The notes under the pieces: model-generated | Told to the model about the DNA's origin: nothing | The model's database searches: none | The model's input: only the letters and a program-made list of their open reading frames with translations | Made by a program: the position numbers and the translations under genes | Shown here: positions 17,948 to 26,217 of the stretch, piece after piece | Layout: every line of letters begins with the position of its first letter | How positions within the stretch are numbered: position 1 is the stretch's first letter | NCBI GenBank assembly: GCA_947573485.1 | Contig: CANPGB010000011.1 | Span: 1 to 64,000, forward strand | DNA from: an uncultured Porphyromonadaceae bacterium | Lineage (GTDB): Bacteria; Bacteroidota; Bacteroidia; Bacteroidales; Muribaculaceae | DNA: 64,000 nucleotides | Direction: 5' to 3'

Positions 17948-19023
17948 TGTGTGAGTTTATTGTAGATTATATCGGGGCGTATGGCCGTGAGGCACAGCAG
18001 GTCGCCGCGGTAGCACGGCTTGTCGCCGAACACCGAGCAGGGGCGGCACGGCAGCGGCACCTGAACCATGTCGGCATCGCTCTGGCGCCAGCCTTTGAAG
18101 CCGCAGTAGGGGTGCGTCGCTCCCCATACGCTCACTGTGTGAGTGCCCGCGAGGGCGCCAAGGTGCATGTTGGCGGAGTCCATGGTCACTATGCCGTCGA
18201 GGTGGTTCATGAGAGCGAGCTCGGCCTTGAAGCCGTAGCGCTTGCCGGCAAGAGAGGTGGCCGCGGGGTAGCGCGAGGCCCACTCTTCGAGCACCTCGCG
18301 TTCTTTGTCGCCGCCACCGAGCAGAAATACCCTCAGCGGCTGCCCTGCATCGGCGTCGGCCTGCAGGCGCGCAAGCACCTTCTCCATGAGTTCTGTCGGG
18401 TATATCTTGCCGGCATGGGCGGCAAAGGGCGCGAGCCCATACCACTTTTCTCCGGCTGCCTTAGGTGCCGTTATGGCGGCGAAAAGCTCCGGGTCGGCTG
18501 CTCCTCGCGCTCCGAAAAGCCCCTCGAAATGCTCTGTAAGAGGCAGTCCGGCCTTGAAGAACACCTCGCGGTAACGGGCACGCTGTGACACTAACGGCAG
18601 CATCACCTTGTTGTGCCGCCGTGTGAGGGCTCGCCGCTTGGCGCGGGGTTTTATAAGGTGCTCCGAGCGTATGCCCTTGAGCCTCAGCAGCGCGGCCATT
18701 ACTCTTGTGCGCAGCACATTGTGGAGGTCTACAAAAATATCGGGCTTGTACTCCTCCACAAGCTCGGCGCACAACTGGCGCAGCCCTGCAATACCCGTGT
18801 AGCGCTCCTTGAGGTCGGCGCCGACAACGCTGAGGTTGCTCGGCGGGTCCACGAAAATCGAGGTCATCGACGGTCGTGTAACAAGCACGAAGCGCACATC
18901 GGGGTACGTGCGGCAAGCGCTGTAAATCACGGGCACGGTCATGGCAACGTCGCCGAAAGCCGAGAAGCGCGCCATGAGCACAGTGCGGGGCAGGGCAGTG
19001 CCGGAGGCCTTATTTTGCGCCAT
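17944..19023 (-). CDS. Glycosyltransferase family 9 (heptosyltransferase-like)
   Basis: 359-residue GT-B enzyme. The N-terminal signature [19 protein letters not shown] is the WaaC/RfaF-type start. The C-terminal donor domain has [13 protein letters not shown], the [29 protein letters not shown] nucleotide-sugar loop and a Cys-rich end ([15 protein letters not shown]) often seen in Bacteroidetes GT9. Probably adds a heptose or related sugar to the LPS core on the cytosolic side. The acceptor cannot be told. Overlaps DUF4254 by 14 bp upstream and ruvB by 4 bp downstream. Confidence 0.88.
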   Translation of the reverse strand: MAQNKASGTALPRTVLMARFSAFGDVAMTVPVIYSACRTYPDVRFVLVTRPSMTSIFVDPPSNLSVVGADLKERYTGIAGLRQLCAELVEEYKPDIFVDLHNVLRTRVMAALLRLKGIRSEHLIKPRAKRRALTRRHNKVMLPLVSQRARYREVFFKAGLPLTEHFEGLFGARGAADPELFAAITAPKAAGEKWYGLAPFAAHAGKIYPTELMEKVLARLQADADAGQPLRVFLLGGGDKEREVLEEWASRYPAATSLAGKRYGFKAELALMNHLDGIVTMDSANMHLGALAGTHTVSVWGATHPYCGFKGWRQSDADMVQVPLPCRPCSVFGDKPCYRGDLLCLTAIRPDIIYNKLTQ

Positions 19024-19615
19024 AGAGCACGGGGTTGGTGTCGGCGTCGTTATACATTTTCATCTGACGGTACACCTTCATGTATTTGCGGCCTGCGGCG
19101 ATATCGTCGAGCAGGTCGTCGATAGCCGAAGTGAGGTCGGCGCGCTGCTCGGTGAGCACGGCGAGCTTGGCGGCGCAGCGGGCGCGGTGGGCGTCGCTTG
19201 CATCGGTGCGGTCGACCTCGGCCTGCATGTGGTAAATCTTGAGCGCGAGAATCGACAGGCGGTCGAGCGCCCATGCAGGGCTCTCGGTGTTGATTGTAGC
19301 GCCTTCAAGAACTGTAACGCCCTTGTAAAGCTCGCGGAAATAGGTGTCGAGTTCCTCTACCATGTCGGTGCGCTCCTGGTTGGAGGCATCGATGCGGCGC
19401 TTGAGCGCCAGGGCGGCAACGGGGTCAATCTCAGGGTCGCGGATTATATCCTCGAGGTGCCACTGCACGGCATCTATGCGGTTTTTCGCATAGAGGGTGT
19501 GCTCTATGCTGCCTGCGGGGTAGGGATTGCGGCTCGCCGCATCTACATCATCGTCGATATGGTAGTCGGCTACCGACTCCTCGAATATTTTATAGCTTTT
19601 TTCTGCAAATTTCAT
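19010..19615 (-). CDS. DUF4254 family protein
   Basis: 201-residue, strongly helical, charged cytosolic protein with no signal peptide. Family-like segments are LYAKNRIDAVQWHLEDIIRDP, LKRRIDASNQERTDMVEELD and PAWALDRLSILALKIYHMQAE. DUF4254 is a Bacteroidetes family of unknown function frequently next to a GT9 gene, as here. ATG 19615 (MKFAEKSYKIF) is chosen; ten upstream codons are open but unsupported. It heads the GT9-ruvB-uvrC run, with its promoter in the divergent gap to psd. Confidence 0.75.
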   Translation of the reverse strand: MKFAEKSYKIFEESVADYHIDDDVDAASRNPYPAGSIEHTLYAKNRIDAVQWHLEDIIRDPEIDPVAALALKRRIDASNQERTDMVEELDTYFRELYKGVTVLEGATINTESPAWALDRLSILALKIYHMQAEVDRTDASDAHRARCAAKLAVLTEQRADLTSAIDDLLDDIAAGRKYMKVYRQMKMYNDADTNPVLYGAK

Positions 19616-19769
19616 CTTGGTCGTTATTGACGGTTCGGTGTACAAAAATAGAGATAAATTCCCAAACAGGCAAACTATGTAGCCCTATCTTCAAAAAAAA
19701 TGTTGTAATCGGATTTTTAAAGGAAATTTTCATTAACTTTGCGCTCGCATATACCCTATCGAGAAAGTT

Positions 19770-20444
19770 ATGAGAGTTAAAATACACCACGAAGGTACAG
19801 GAATACTGATTATGCTGCTGGCCATTCTCCTGGTCATCAACGCCCCGCTTTGGCTGTGGGTCAGGCCCTTGGCTTGGGCTATCGGCTGCACCGTGGTCAG
19901 CACCGTGTTCTACCTGCTGGTGGTTAATTTCTTCCGCTCGCCCCGCCGCGTATTCACCGGCGACCCGGTTAACGCAGTCGTATCGTCGGCCGACGGTACC
20001 GTGGTGGCTCTTGAAGAGGTCTTTGAAGACGAATACCTCCACTGCCGCTGCATACAGCTTTCGGTTTTCATGAGCATATTCAACGTGCACGCCAACTGGT
20101 TCCCCGTCGACGGCACTGTAACTTACATAAAACACCACGCAGGCCGGTTCATGGCTGCTTACCTCCCCAAATCAAGCACTGAGAACGAGCGCTCCACCGT
20201 GGCAATCAAGACCCCCGAGGGGCAGACAGTGCTCATGAGGCAGATTGCAGGCGCCATGGCCCGCAGAATCGTAACCTATGCCCGCCCCGGCGACGAAGCT
20301 TCTATCGAAGACCACATGGGCTTCATCAAATTCGGCTCGCGTGTCGACCTTTTCCTCCCTCTCGGTACCGATATTTTTGTGAAAATCGGCGATAAAACCA
20401 CCGGCGGTATTACCTGCGTAGGCCGCCTTAACCCCGATAAATGA
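19770..20444 (+). CDS. psd: Phosphatidylserine decarboxylase proenzyme
   Basis: Makes phosphatidylethanolamine from phosphatidylserine at the inner membrane. The 224-residue short (archaeal/Bacteroidetes) form has two N-terminal membrane segments (GILIMLLAILLVINAPLWLW, IGCTVVSTVFYLLVVNFF), then FFRSPRR and the C-terminal GFIKFGSRVDLFLP. Gly189-Ser190 is the self-cleavage site yielding the pyruvoyl cofactor. A -7 box TAACTTTG at 19734-19741 precedes the ATG by 28 bp. The stop overlaps the pssA start (ATGA). Confidence 0.94.
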   Translation: MRVKIHHEGTGILIMLLAILLVINAPLWLWVRPLAWAIGCTVVSTVFYLLVVNFFRSPRRVFTGDPVNAVVSSADGTVVALEEVFEDEYLHCRCIQLSVFMSIFNVHANWFPVDGTVTYIKHHAGRFMAAYLPKSSTENERSTVAIKTPEGQTVLMRQIAGAMARRIVTYARPGDEASIEDHMGFIKFGSRVDLFLPLGTDIFVKIGDKTTGGITCVGRLNPDK

Positions 20445-21148
20445 CAATGTTCAACAGGTTAACTTCCTGGATTCCAAACAGCATAACTTCGCTGAACCTC
20501 CTCAGCGGATGCGTGGCCATTTTCATGGCCTTCAATCTCACCGAAACTTTCGGCCCCCTTTCGGGTGCGCACTGGGCTATGATTGCCATAGGTGCCGCCG
20601 CATGCTTCGACTTCTTCGACGGCGCTTCGGCCCGTCTACTCAAAAAATACTCACCCCTGGGCAAAGACCTCGACTCGCTCTCCGACCTCGTGAGCTTCGG
20701 CGTGGCTCCGGCAATGCTCGTGCTCAACGTCATGCTCGAGTACGGCGCTTACACCATCCCGGCCTTCGCCGCCTTCCTCATCCCGGTGTTCGGCGCCCTC
20801 CGTCTCGCCATTTTTAACAACGACGCCACCCAGGCTACCGTCTTCCGTGGCCTCCCCATACCCGCCAACGCTATTTTCTGGATAGGTGTCACAGGGTGGG
20901 TTGAAAGTTACTACTATCCCGGCTGGATAGTGATGCTCATCCTCATCGCATTCATGTGCTGGGCTATGACAGCGCGCTTCAAGATGTTCTCTCTCAAGTT
21001 CAAGAACTTCGATTTTCATGAGAACTTCATACGCTACGTACTCATCGCCGCCGCTGTAATCTTTGTGGCAATATACGGCATTGCAGGCCTCGCATGGACT
21101 ATCATCCTCTACTTCCTCCTCTCTTTCCTGCGCCAGAGCCGCATCTGA
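20441..21148 (+). CDS. pssA: CDP-diacylglycerol-serine O-phosphatidyltransferase
   Basis: 235-residue integral membrane enzyme forming phosphatidylserine, the substrate of the coupled psd gene. The CDP-alcohol phosphotransferase motif is present as DGASARLL...SPLGKDLDSLSD (DG-x2-AR-x8-G-x3-D-x3-D). About six to seven hydrophobic helices follow, ending in FVAIYGIAGLAWTIILYFLLSF. The pairing with psd confirms its assignment over other CDP-alcohol transferases. Confidence 0.93.
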   Translation: MTMFNRLTSWIPNSITSLNLLSGCVAIFMAFNLTETFGPLSGAHWAMIAIGAAACFDFFDGASARLLKKYSPLGKDLDSLSDLVSFGVAPAMLVLNVMLEYGAYTIPAFAAFLIPVFGALRLAIFNNDATQATVFRGLPIPANAIFWIGVTGWVESYYYPGWIVMLILIAFMCWAMTARFKMFSLKFKNFDFHENFIRYVLIAAAVIFVAIYGIAGLAWTIILYFLLSFLRQSRI

Positions 21149-21219
21149 GCTGCCTCGGCGCTTCAAGGCTCTTCTGCGGTTTAAACTCCGCCGGAGGCAG
21201 AAACGTTACATAATCTACA

Positions 21220-21564
21220 ATGTTTGCACTCATATTACTATTACTCCTTATAATCATCCTCTGGCCCATGCTCAGGGGCGCTTGGCGCATCTTCATGCAG
21301 ATGAGGCGCATGCAGCGCTTCATGGCCGACCCCGAGGGTGAGATGCGCAGGCAGGCTGCCAAAGCACGTGCCGCTGCCGGCGGCGCGGCAAAGCCCAAGC
21401 CTGCCCGCCGTGGAAAAAAAATACCCCGCGACGTGGGCGAATATGTCTCTTACACCGAAATTGAAGTCACCGAAGAAGAGCGCCGGGCAAGCTCCGACCG
21501 CTCACAAACCTCTTTTAAGAAAGAGGAGCAGGTGACCGACATAAAATGGGTAGATATCGAATGA
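21220..21564 (+). CDS. DUF4834 family small membrane protein
   Basis: 114-residue protein: one N-terminal transmembrane helix (FALILLLLLIIILWPML), then a basic, Ala-rich segment and an acidic end. This matches DUF4834, a Bacteroidales family of unknown function. It lies 71 bp after pssA, and its stop overlaps the next gene (ATGA at 21561-21564). Confidence 0.7.
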   Translation: MFALILLLLLIIILWPMLRGAWRIFMQMRRMQRFMADPEGEMRRQAAKARAAAGGAAKPKPARRGKKIPRDVGEYVSYTEIEVTEEERRASSDRSQTSFKKEEQVTDIKWVDIE

Positions 21565-22214
21565 AAGCTCTCTACAATTTCCTCGAGAATCTCGCCGCCA
21601 ACAACAACCGCGAGTGGTTCAATGCTCACAAACCTGAGTATCAGCAGCTGCGCGAGGCCTGGATTGCCGACGTGCAGCGCCTAATCGACAATATGGCCCG
21701 CTTCGACCCCTCGCTCGCGCATGTCGACGCACGTAACTGCCTCTACCGCATATACCGCGATACACGTTTCTCGCCCGATAAAACTCCCTATAAAACCTAC
21801 TTCTCGGCCCTCATCTCCCCCACAGGCCGCCACTGCGACCGTGCCTGCTACTATTTCCACCAGGGTGTCGATGAAAGCGCCCTCTACGGCGGTGTGTGGT
21901 GCCCCGAGCCCGCTATGCTCAAAAAGCTGCGTAAGGCTATCGTCGACAATATAGAGGAATTCAGGGAGATTGTCGAGAATCCCGAGCTCGTAAAAGAGTT
22001 CCCCGGCTGGTATGGCCGCCAACTCAAGACCGCACCCAAAGGTTACGACCGCGACCACCCCGACATCGAATTCCTCCGCCTCACCGAGTTCGGCAAATGC
22101 CATTACCTCGACCGTAGCTTCTTCGACGACCCTCAGTGGCCCGAACGTGCTGCCTCTCTCTTCGCCCTCTTAAAGCCCATGAACGACTTCCTAAATTACT
22201 CGATAGATGAATGA
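21561..22214 (+). CDS. DUF2461 domain-containing protein
   Basis: 217-residue cytosolic protein with the DUF2461 hallmarks: LYNFLENLAANNNREWFNAHKPEYQ at the start, CLYRIYRDTRFSPDKTPYKTYFSA, and YYFHQGVDESALYGGVWCPEP. Function unknown; the family is common in Bacteroidetes and some fungi. The start at 21561 is set by the 4-bp overlap with the DUF4834 stop; an ATG five codons earlier lies inside that gene. It overlaps the following GT2 gene by 8 bp. Confidence 0.85.
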   Translation: MKALYNFLENLAANNNREWFNAHKPEYQQLREAWIADVQRLIDNMARFDPSLAHVDARNCLYRIYRDTRFSPDKTPYKTYFSALISPTGRHCDRACYYFHQGVDESALYGGVWCPEPAMLKKLRKAIVDNIEEFREIVENPELVKEFPGWYGRQLKTAPKGYDRDHPDIEFLRLTEFGKCHYLDRSFFDDPQWPERAASLFALLKPMNDFLNYSIDE

Positions 22215-22965
22215 GCCACTTCGACCCGACGCATGCGTGATTATTCCCATGTATAACGAGTGTGAGAACGCCGCCGCTATTATCGACGCCGTACTCGCCC
22301 TCGATACCCCCTTCGACATCCTTGTCATCGACGATAACTCGCCCGACGGCACCGCGGCTATCGTCAAAGATAAGATGAAACAATACCCCGGCCGTGTCGA
22401 CATCATCGAGCGCCAGGGTAAGCTCGGGCTCGGTACGGCTTACATTACCGGCTTCAAGCACTGTCTCGAAAAGGGCTATGAGTTTATCTGCGAAATGGAC
22501 GCCGACTTCTCGCACAACCCCGCCGACCTCATGCGCCTGCGAAACGCTGCCGTCGAGCAGCAGGCCGACGTCGTCGTAGGCTCGCGATATGTAACGGGCG
22601 TTAACGTCGTCAACTGGCCAATGGGGCGCATACTCATGTCGTTCTACGCGTCCAAATACGTGCAGCTCGTCACAGGCCTGCCTATACACGACACAACTGC
22701 AGGCTTCGTCTGCTACCGCCGCCGCGTGCTCGAGGCACTCCCCCTCGACAAAATCAAATTCAAGGGCTACGCTTTCCAGATCGAGATGAAGTTCACCGCC
22801 TACAAATACCGCTTCAAGGTTGTCGAGGTGCCCATCGTCTTTGTCAACCGCGTGCTCGGCACAAGCAAGATGAACTCGAGTATCTTCGGCGAAGCCGTAT
22901 TCGGCGTTATCCGCCTCAAGTGGAACAGCTTCTTCACTAAATTCCCCGACTACTCCCGCAAATGA
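22207..22965 (+). CDS. Polyprenol monophosphomannose synthase-like glycosyltransferase (GT2)
   Basis: 252-residue GT-A enzyme close to dolichol-phosphate mannosyltransferase: CVIIPMYNECENAAAIID, ILVIDDNSPDGTAAIV, GKLGLGTAYITGF, the DxD-type EMDADFSHNPADL, VVGSRYVTG and IHDTTAGFVCYRR. No C-terminal membrane domain is seen, so it resembles the soluble bacterial Ppm form. It probably loads mannose (or another hexose) onto undecaprenyl phosphate for later transfer by GT39-type enzymes such as that at 28182. That partnership is inference. Overlaps its neighbours by 8 and 4 bp. Confidence 0.87.
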   Translation: MNEPLRPDACVIIPMYNECENAAAIIDAVLALDTPFDILVIDDNSPDGTAAIVKDKMKQYPGRVDIIERQGKLGLGTAYITGFKHCLEKGYEFICEMDADFSHNPADLMRLRNAAVEQQADVVVGSRYVTGVNVVNWPMGRILMSFYASKYVQLVTGLPIHDTTAGFVCYRRRVLEALPLDKIKFKGYAFQIEMKFTAYKYRFKVVEVPIVFVNRVLGTSKMNSSIFGEAVFGVIRLKWNSFFTKFPDYSRK

Positions 22966-24305
22966 TAGTCTATAACGCATTGCTCACCGACGCCCGTGGC
23001 TCAGTCCCCGGCTGGGTGCAGTGGGCCGACGGGCGCGTGCTCGCCTCAGGGCGCGGCGATGTGCCCGCACAAGTTCTCGCTGCCGACAGCGAGCAGCTCG
23101 ACGCCGCAATGGCATACATCATACCCGGCCTCGTCGACTCGCACGTGCACTTCCGCGAGCCCGGCCTCGAGTACAAGGGCGATTATTTCACCGAGAGCCT
23201 CGCGGCTGCCGCAGGTGGCGTGGTAACCGTATTCGAAATGCCCAATACAAAGCCCGCGACAACCACCGAACTCGAGCTTGCAAACAAATGCTACCGCGTG
23301 TCGAAACTCGGCGCCTACTGCCGCATAATGCCCCTCATGGGGCTTGTCGAAGGTGCCGAGAAAGAACTTCGCAGGCTCTACCCCGAGGCTAACGCATGCG
23401 TTAAACTCTTCCTCGGTACTTCTACGGGAGCAATGGGAGCGCCCTCGGGCAAAGAGCTCGACAATGTTTTCGCCTTCTGCGCCGAGCACAACCTGCCCAT
23501 TATGGTGCATGCCGAAGACAACGCCATTATCGACGCAAACTTCCGCGCCGCCATTGCCCGCTACGGCTCCGTCGAGGCTATTCCCTTCGACCAACATCAA
23601 TACATACGCTCTCGCGAGGCATGCCTCCGCGCCACTGCCGTAGCCGTAGAGCTTGCCGAGCGCTTTGGCACACGCCTCCACATTGCCCACGTGAGCACCG
23701 CCGACGAAGTCCGCGAATTTCTCTCCGAAGGCCCCACAGCAGGCAAACTCATCACAGCCGAGACAACACCCCTCTACCTCGACCCCTTCTTCGCCGACCC
23801 CGCAAACCGCACACCCCGCCTCAAAGTAAACCCCGCCATTAAGACCGAAGACGACGCCGCGGCCCTCCGCAACGCCCTCGCCAACGGAGCTATCGACACC
23901 ATTGGCACCGACCATGCCCCCCACCTCCTCGCCGAGAAAATGGCACCCGGCATGACAGCCGCATCAGGCGCTCCCTCAGTCCAGTTCGCCCTCACCTCGA
24001 TGATGACCTACCTCCCCCTCTCACGCATCGTCGAAAAGATGACCGTAGGCCCCCGCGACGTGTTCGGCATAAACTGCACCTGCAACTTCGCGTCCGGCGT
24101 AAAAGCCGACTTCGCCCTCGTCCGAGCAGTCGACCCCTACGAAGTTACCGACGCCGACGCCCTTTCCCGCTGCGCCTGGACACCCTTTGCAGGCCGCACC
24201 CTTCGCCACCGCGTAGTCGCCACCTGGATTTCAGGCCGCCAAGTATGGGGAGCCGACGAACCCGCCCTCTGCCCCGACCCCGACTGCGTCGAAATTGCCC
24301 GCTGA
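22962..24305 (+). CDS. pyrC: Dihydroorotase
   Basis: Cyclises carbamoyl aspartate to dihydroorotate in de novo pyrimidine synthesis. The 447-residue class I amidohydrolase has the metal pair GLVDSHVHFREPG, the segment NACVKLFLGTSTGAMG bearing the probable carboxylated Lys, IMVHAEDN, LHIAHVST and the catalytic Asp in IGTDHAPH. Allantoinase or hydantoinase homologues are the main alternative, but the HFREPG block and C-terminal composition favour dihydroorotase. Its ATG overlaps the GT2 stop (ATGA), ending the psd-to-pyrC run. Confidence 0.9.
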   Translation: MIVYNALLTDARGSVPGWVQWADGRVLASGRGDVPAQVLAADSEQLDAAMAYIIPGLVDSHVHFREPGLEYKGDYFTESLAAAAGGVVTVFEMPNTKPATTTELELANKCYRVSKLGAYCRIMPLMGLVEGAEKELRRLYPEANACVKLFLGTSTGAMGAPSGKELDNVFAFCAEHNLPIMVHAEDNAIIDANFRAAIARYGSVEAIPFDQHQYIRSREACLRATAVAVELAERFGTRLHIAHVSTADEVREFLSEGPTAGKLITAETTPLYLDPFFADPANRTPRLKVNPAIKTEDDAAALRNALANGAIDTIGTDHAPHLLAEKMAPGMTAASGAPSVQFALTSMMTYLPLSRIVEKMTVGPRDVFGINCTCNFASGVKADFALVRAVDPYEVTDADALSRCAWTPFAGRTLRHRVVATWISGRQVWGADEPALCPDPDCVEIAR

Positions 24306-24338
24306 CAACTCCGGCAGCAAGCCAATACGCCCTTGTAG

Positions 24339-24358
24339 GGGCGCGATAAATCGCGCCC
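24339..24358. repeat. 20-bp perfect palindrome downstream of pyrC
   Basis: GGGCGCGAT-AA-ATCGCGCCC, 9-bp arms, starting 34 bp after the pyrC stop. It resembles REP-type intergenic palindromes and may serve as the end of the psd-pyrC transcript. Confidence 0.7.
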
Positions 24359-24593
24359 ACGCCCGCCCACGCCGCCCGCGCCCGCGCAGCAAGCATAGAC
24401 TCCGTGCAGTAGTCGAACGCCGCCAAGCCCTCTCGCCTCATTATTTGTTCAATTGAGCACCAATAAGGATGAGGAGATGATGTTCGCAGGAAGAATGAGT
24501 CTGTTAGGCGATGATAGGCCGGAGGCCTTAAAGATCGTTAACCCCGGGGCCATGCCGCCCGTGGCAAATGTCGTTACGCAGAATGCCGTGCTC

Positions 24594-24836
24594 GAGCGTC
24601 CGCCAGGACGCCAATTAATCCAGTAACCCCGTACGCCGGAGCTTGCGGAGGCGTGCGGGGATAGACGTGCCCACATGAGTGGCGTCCGCATGGACGCCGA
24701 TTAAGATGAGTCTCAGCGCCTTCCGATTTTAATCCGTGTCCTGTCTGACGCTATCACACTTGATAGGACTCACCCCCTCCGCGCCTTGGCCCAATGCAAG
24801 AAGCGAGTCCGCCAGGACGCGGATTAAAATCGATGT
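24594..24836. repeat. Cluster of family-A and family-B hairpin repeats
   Basis: Contains GCGTCCGCCAGGACGC followed by CAATTAATCC (about 24594-24620), the family-A hairpin at 24627-24660, GGCGTCCGCATGGACGCCGATTAAGAT (about 24681), an inverted unit GATTTTAATCCGTGTCCTGTCTGACGC, and AGTCCGCCAGGACGCGGATTAAAATCGAT (to 24833). The same modules in the same kind of order occur at 6459-6644. Confidence 0.7.
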
Positions 24837-24999
24837 CATTACATCAATGCAGCGACACACCACTTCTTTTCTCTTCTGATGCCTCTATTTAGCATTAAAA
24901 GCACTATTATTGTTATTTTCGAGCAATTTTTTTCTTTTAAATTTGCTTTTTCTGATTTTTTTTGCTTACTTTGTTGCGACTAACCAAAATCCGGTCAAT

Positions 25000-26205
25000 A
25001 TGAAAAAGCTCATTTTCTTACTTTTGCTTGTTGGTGCATTGTCTTGTACCAATCAAGCGGAGCTTCAGATTGAGGCTCCTAAATCGGATAAAGCTCCGAT
25101 TAGAACCATTGAAGAGGCTATTGAAATAGCCATGAACCCCTGGGGCGATTATGAATCTCGTTCTTCTCAATTAATCGTTAAGAGCGTAGAAGTTCTCGGG
25201 AACTCTCTTTCACGTGCAGAGTCTGATACTCTGATTTACGCTGTCAATTACGCTGATGATAAGGGGTACGCCCTTATATCTGCTTCTTATGCCACTGAGG
25301 CTCTGATAGGTGTTGTTGATTCTGGGTCTTTTGATGAATCTAAGGCTCAAGAGAATCAATCATACGCCTACTTTCTTGAGTGCGCCAAGGAATATGTGGC
25401 CAACGCCACCGTGTCGCGTTCGTCTTTCATCGGCGGCGATCTGACAAAACCAACCACGGTTACTAATACTCTGTTTAACCTGATTAATTCTGATTTGGGT
25501 CAGCGTTATCCTGAGGGTATTTTCTGTTCTAATAAACTCTCGGGCTGTGTTCAAACTGCCATGATGATGATGATGTCTGTCATTAACCTTCCAAAATCCT
25601 TCGATTTGACCTACCCTGAGCGTGATGTAAATAAACAAGACTTTGATTGGCAGAGTATACTTCTGCATAAAACATCCTTGAATAGTACATCTCAGAGTCT
25701 TATAGACTCACACTTAAGCACATGTAAAACTTCTGAAGAGCTGCATCTTGCACTTGGCCGTATAGGGCGTCAACTTGGTTATATTAATAATGCCATCTAT
25801 AGAACAAACGCCACTGGAGCATTCTCGTCTACAGCCTATAATAACTTCAAAACACTTACACCTGAGAAAAATTTTTCAGACTTTAAGGCGTTTGGTTCTG
25901 CCGGTCAATTGTATAAGGATATGCAAACTCCGTCAAGAGGCATCGCTTATGTGGACGGAGATGATGCAAGCTCTGGTCATGCATGGGTTTGTGACGGAGG
26001 CAAAGAAGTTATAACATATGCTGCCAGTGCATCCGTTGGTGGTTCTGTGGAATACGTCCCCAGCAGATATACGTATTATTACCATTATAACTGGGGGTGG
26101 TGTGGTGTTGATAACGGCTATTTTCTTGAAGGTGTATTTGATCCGTCATCGCCGTCACGAGCCGGGTATAACCGCAACAACATGTACTTTGTAGTATATC
26201 TTTAA
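25000..26205 (+). CDS. C10 family (streptopain/interpain-like) cysteine protease, lipoprotein
   Basis: 401-residue lipoprotein (lipobox LVGALSC, acylated Cys16). A propeptide-like region (about 30-140) contains YAVNYADDKGYALISAS, as in SpeB-type inhibitory prodomains. The peptidase domain follows, with nucleophile Cys183 in LSGCVQTAMM, catalytic His327 in SSGHAWVCDG and the aromatic/Gly block YYHYNWGWCGVDNGYF. The canonical C10 motif GCVATAMAQ is altered to GCVQTAMMMMM by a run of five ATG codons. ATG 25000 is chosen for its signal peptide; 30 upstream codons are open. Codon use is AT-richer than in the flanking genes, hinting at transfer. A serpin gene follows after 12 bp. Confidence 0.88.
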   Translation: MKKLIFLLLLVGALSCTNQAELQIEAPKSDKAPIRTIEEAIEIAMNPWGDYESRSSQLIVKSVEVLGNSLSRAESDTLIYAVNYADDKGYALISASYATEALIGVVDSGSFDESKAQENQSYAYFLECAKEYVANATVSRSSFIGGDLTKPTTVTNTLFNLINSDLGQRYPEGIFCSNKLSGCVQTAMMMMMSVINLPKSFDLTYPERDVNKQDFDWQSILLHKTSLNSTSQSLIDSHLSTCKTSEELHLALGRIGRQLGYINNAIYRTNATGAFSSTAYNNFKTLTPEKNFSDFKAFGSAGQLYKDMQTPSRGIAYVDGDDASSGHAWVCDGGKEVITYAASASVGGSVEYVPSRYTYYYHYNWGWCGVDNGYFLEGVFDPSSPSRAGYNRNNMYFVVYL

Positions 26206-26217
26206 AAAATAAAGCAT

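Larger units (their letters stand above)
24306..24999. other. Gene-free interval rich in palindromic repeats; AT-rich end before the C10 protease
   Basis: From about 24335 to 24840 the interval holds a perfect palindrome, one family-A hairpin and four family-B hairpin units. The last 150 bp is AT-rich and contains the C10 promoter region. A hydrophobic open stretch from 24910 runs into the protease frame but lacks a credible start. No separate gene is supported. Confidence 0.7.

Noticed and set aside
24910..24999. A 30-codon N-terminal extension of the C10 protease
   Set aside because: Phe/Leu-rich translation of AT-rich promoter DNA; the lipoprotein signal starts at 25000.
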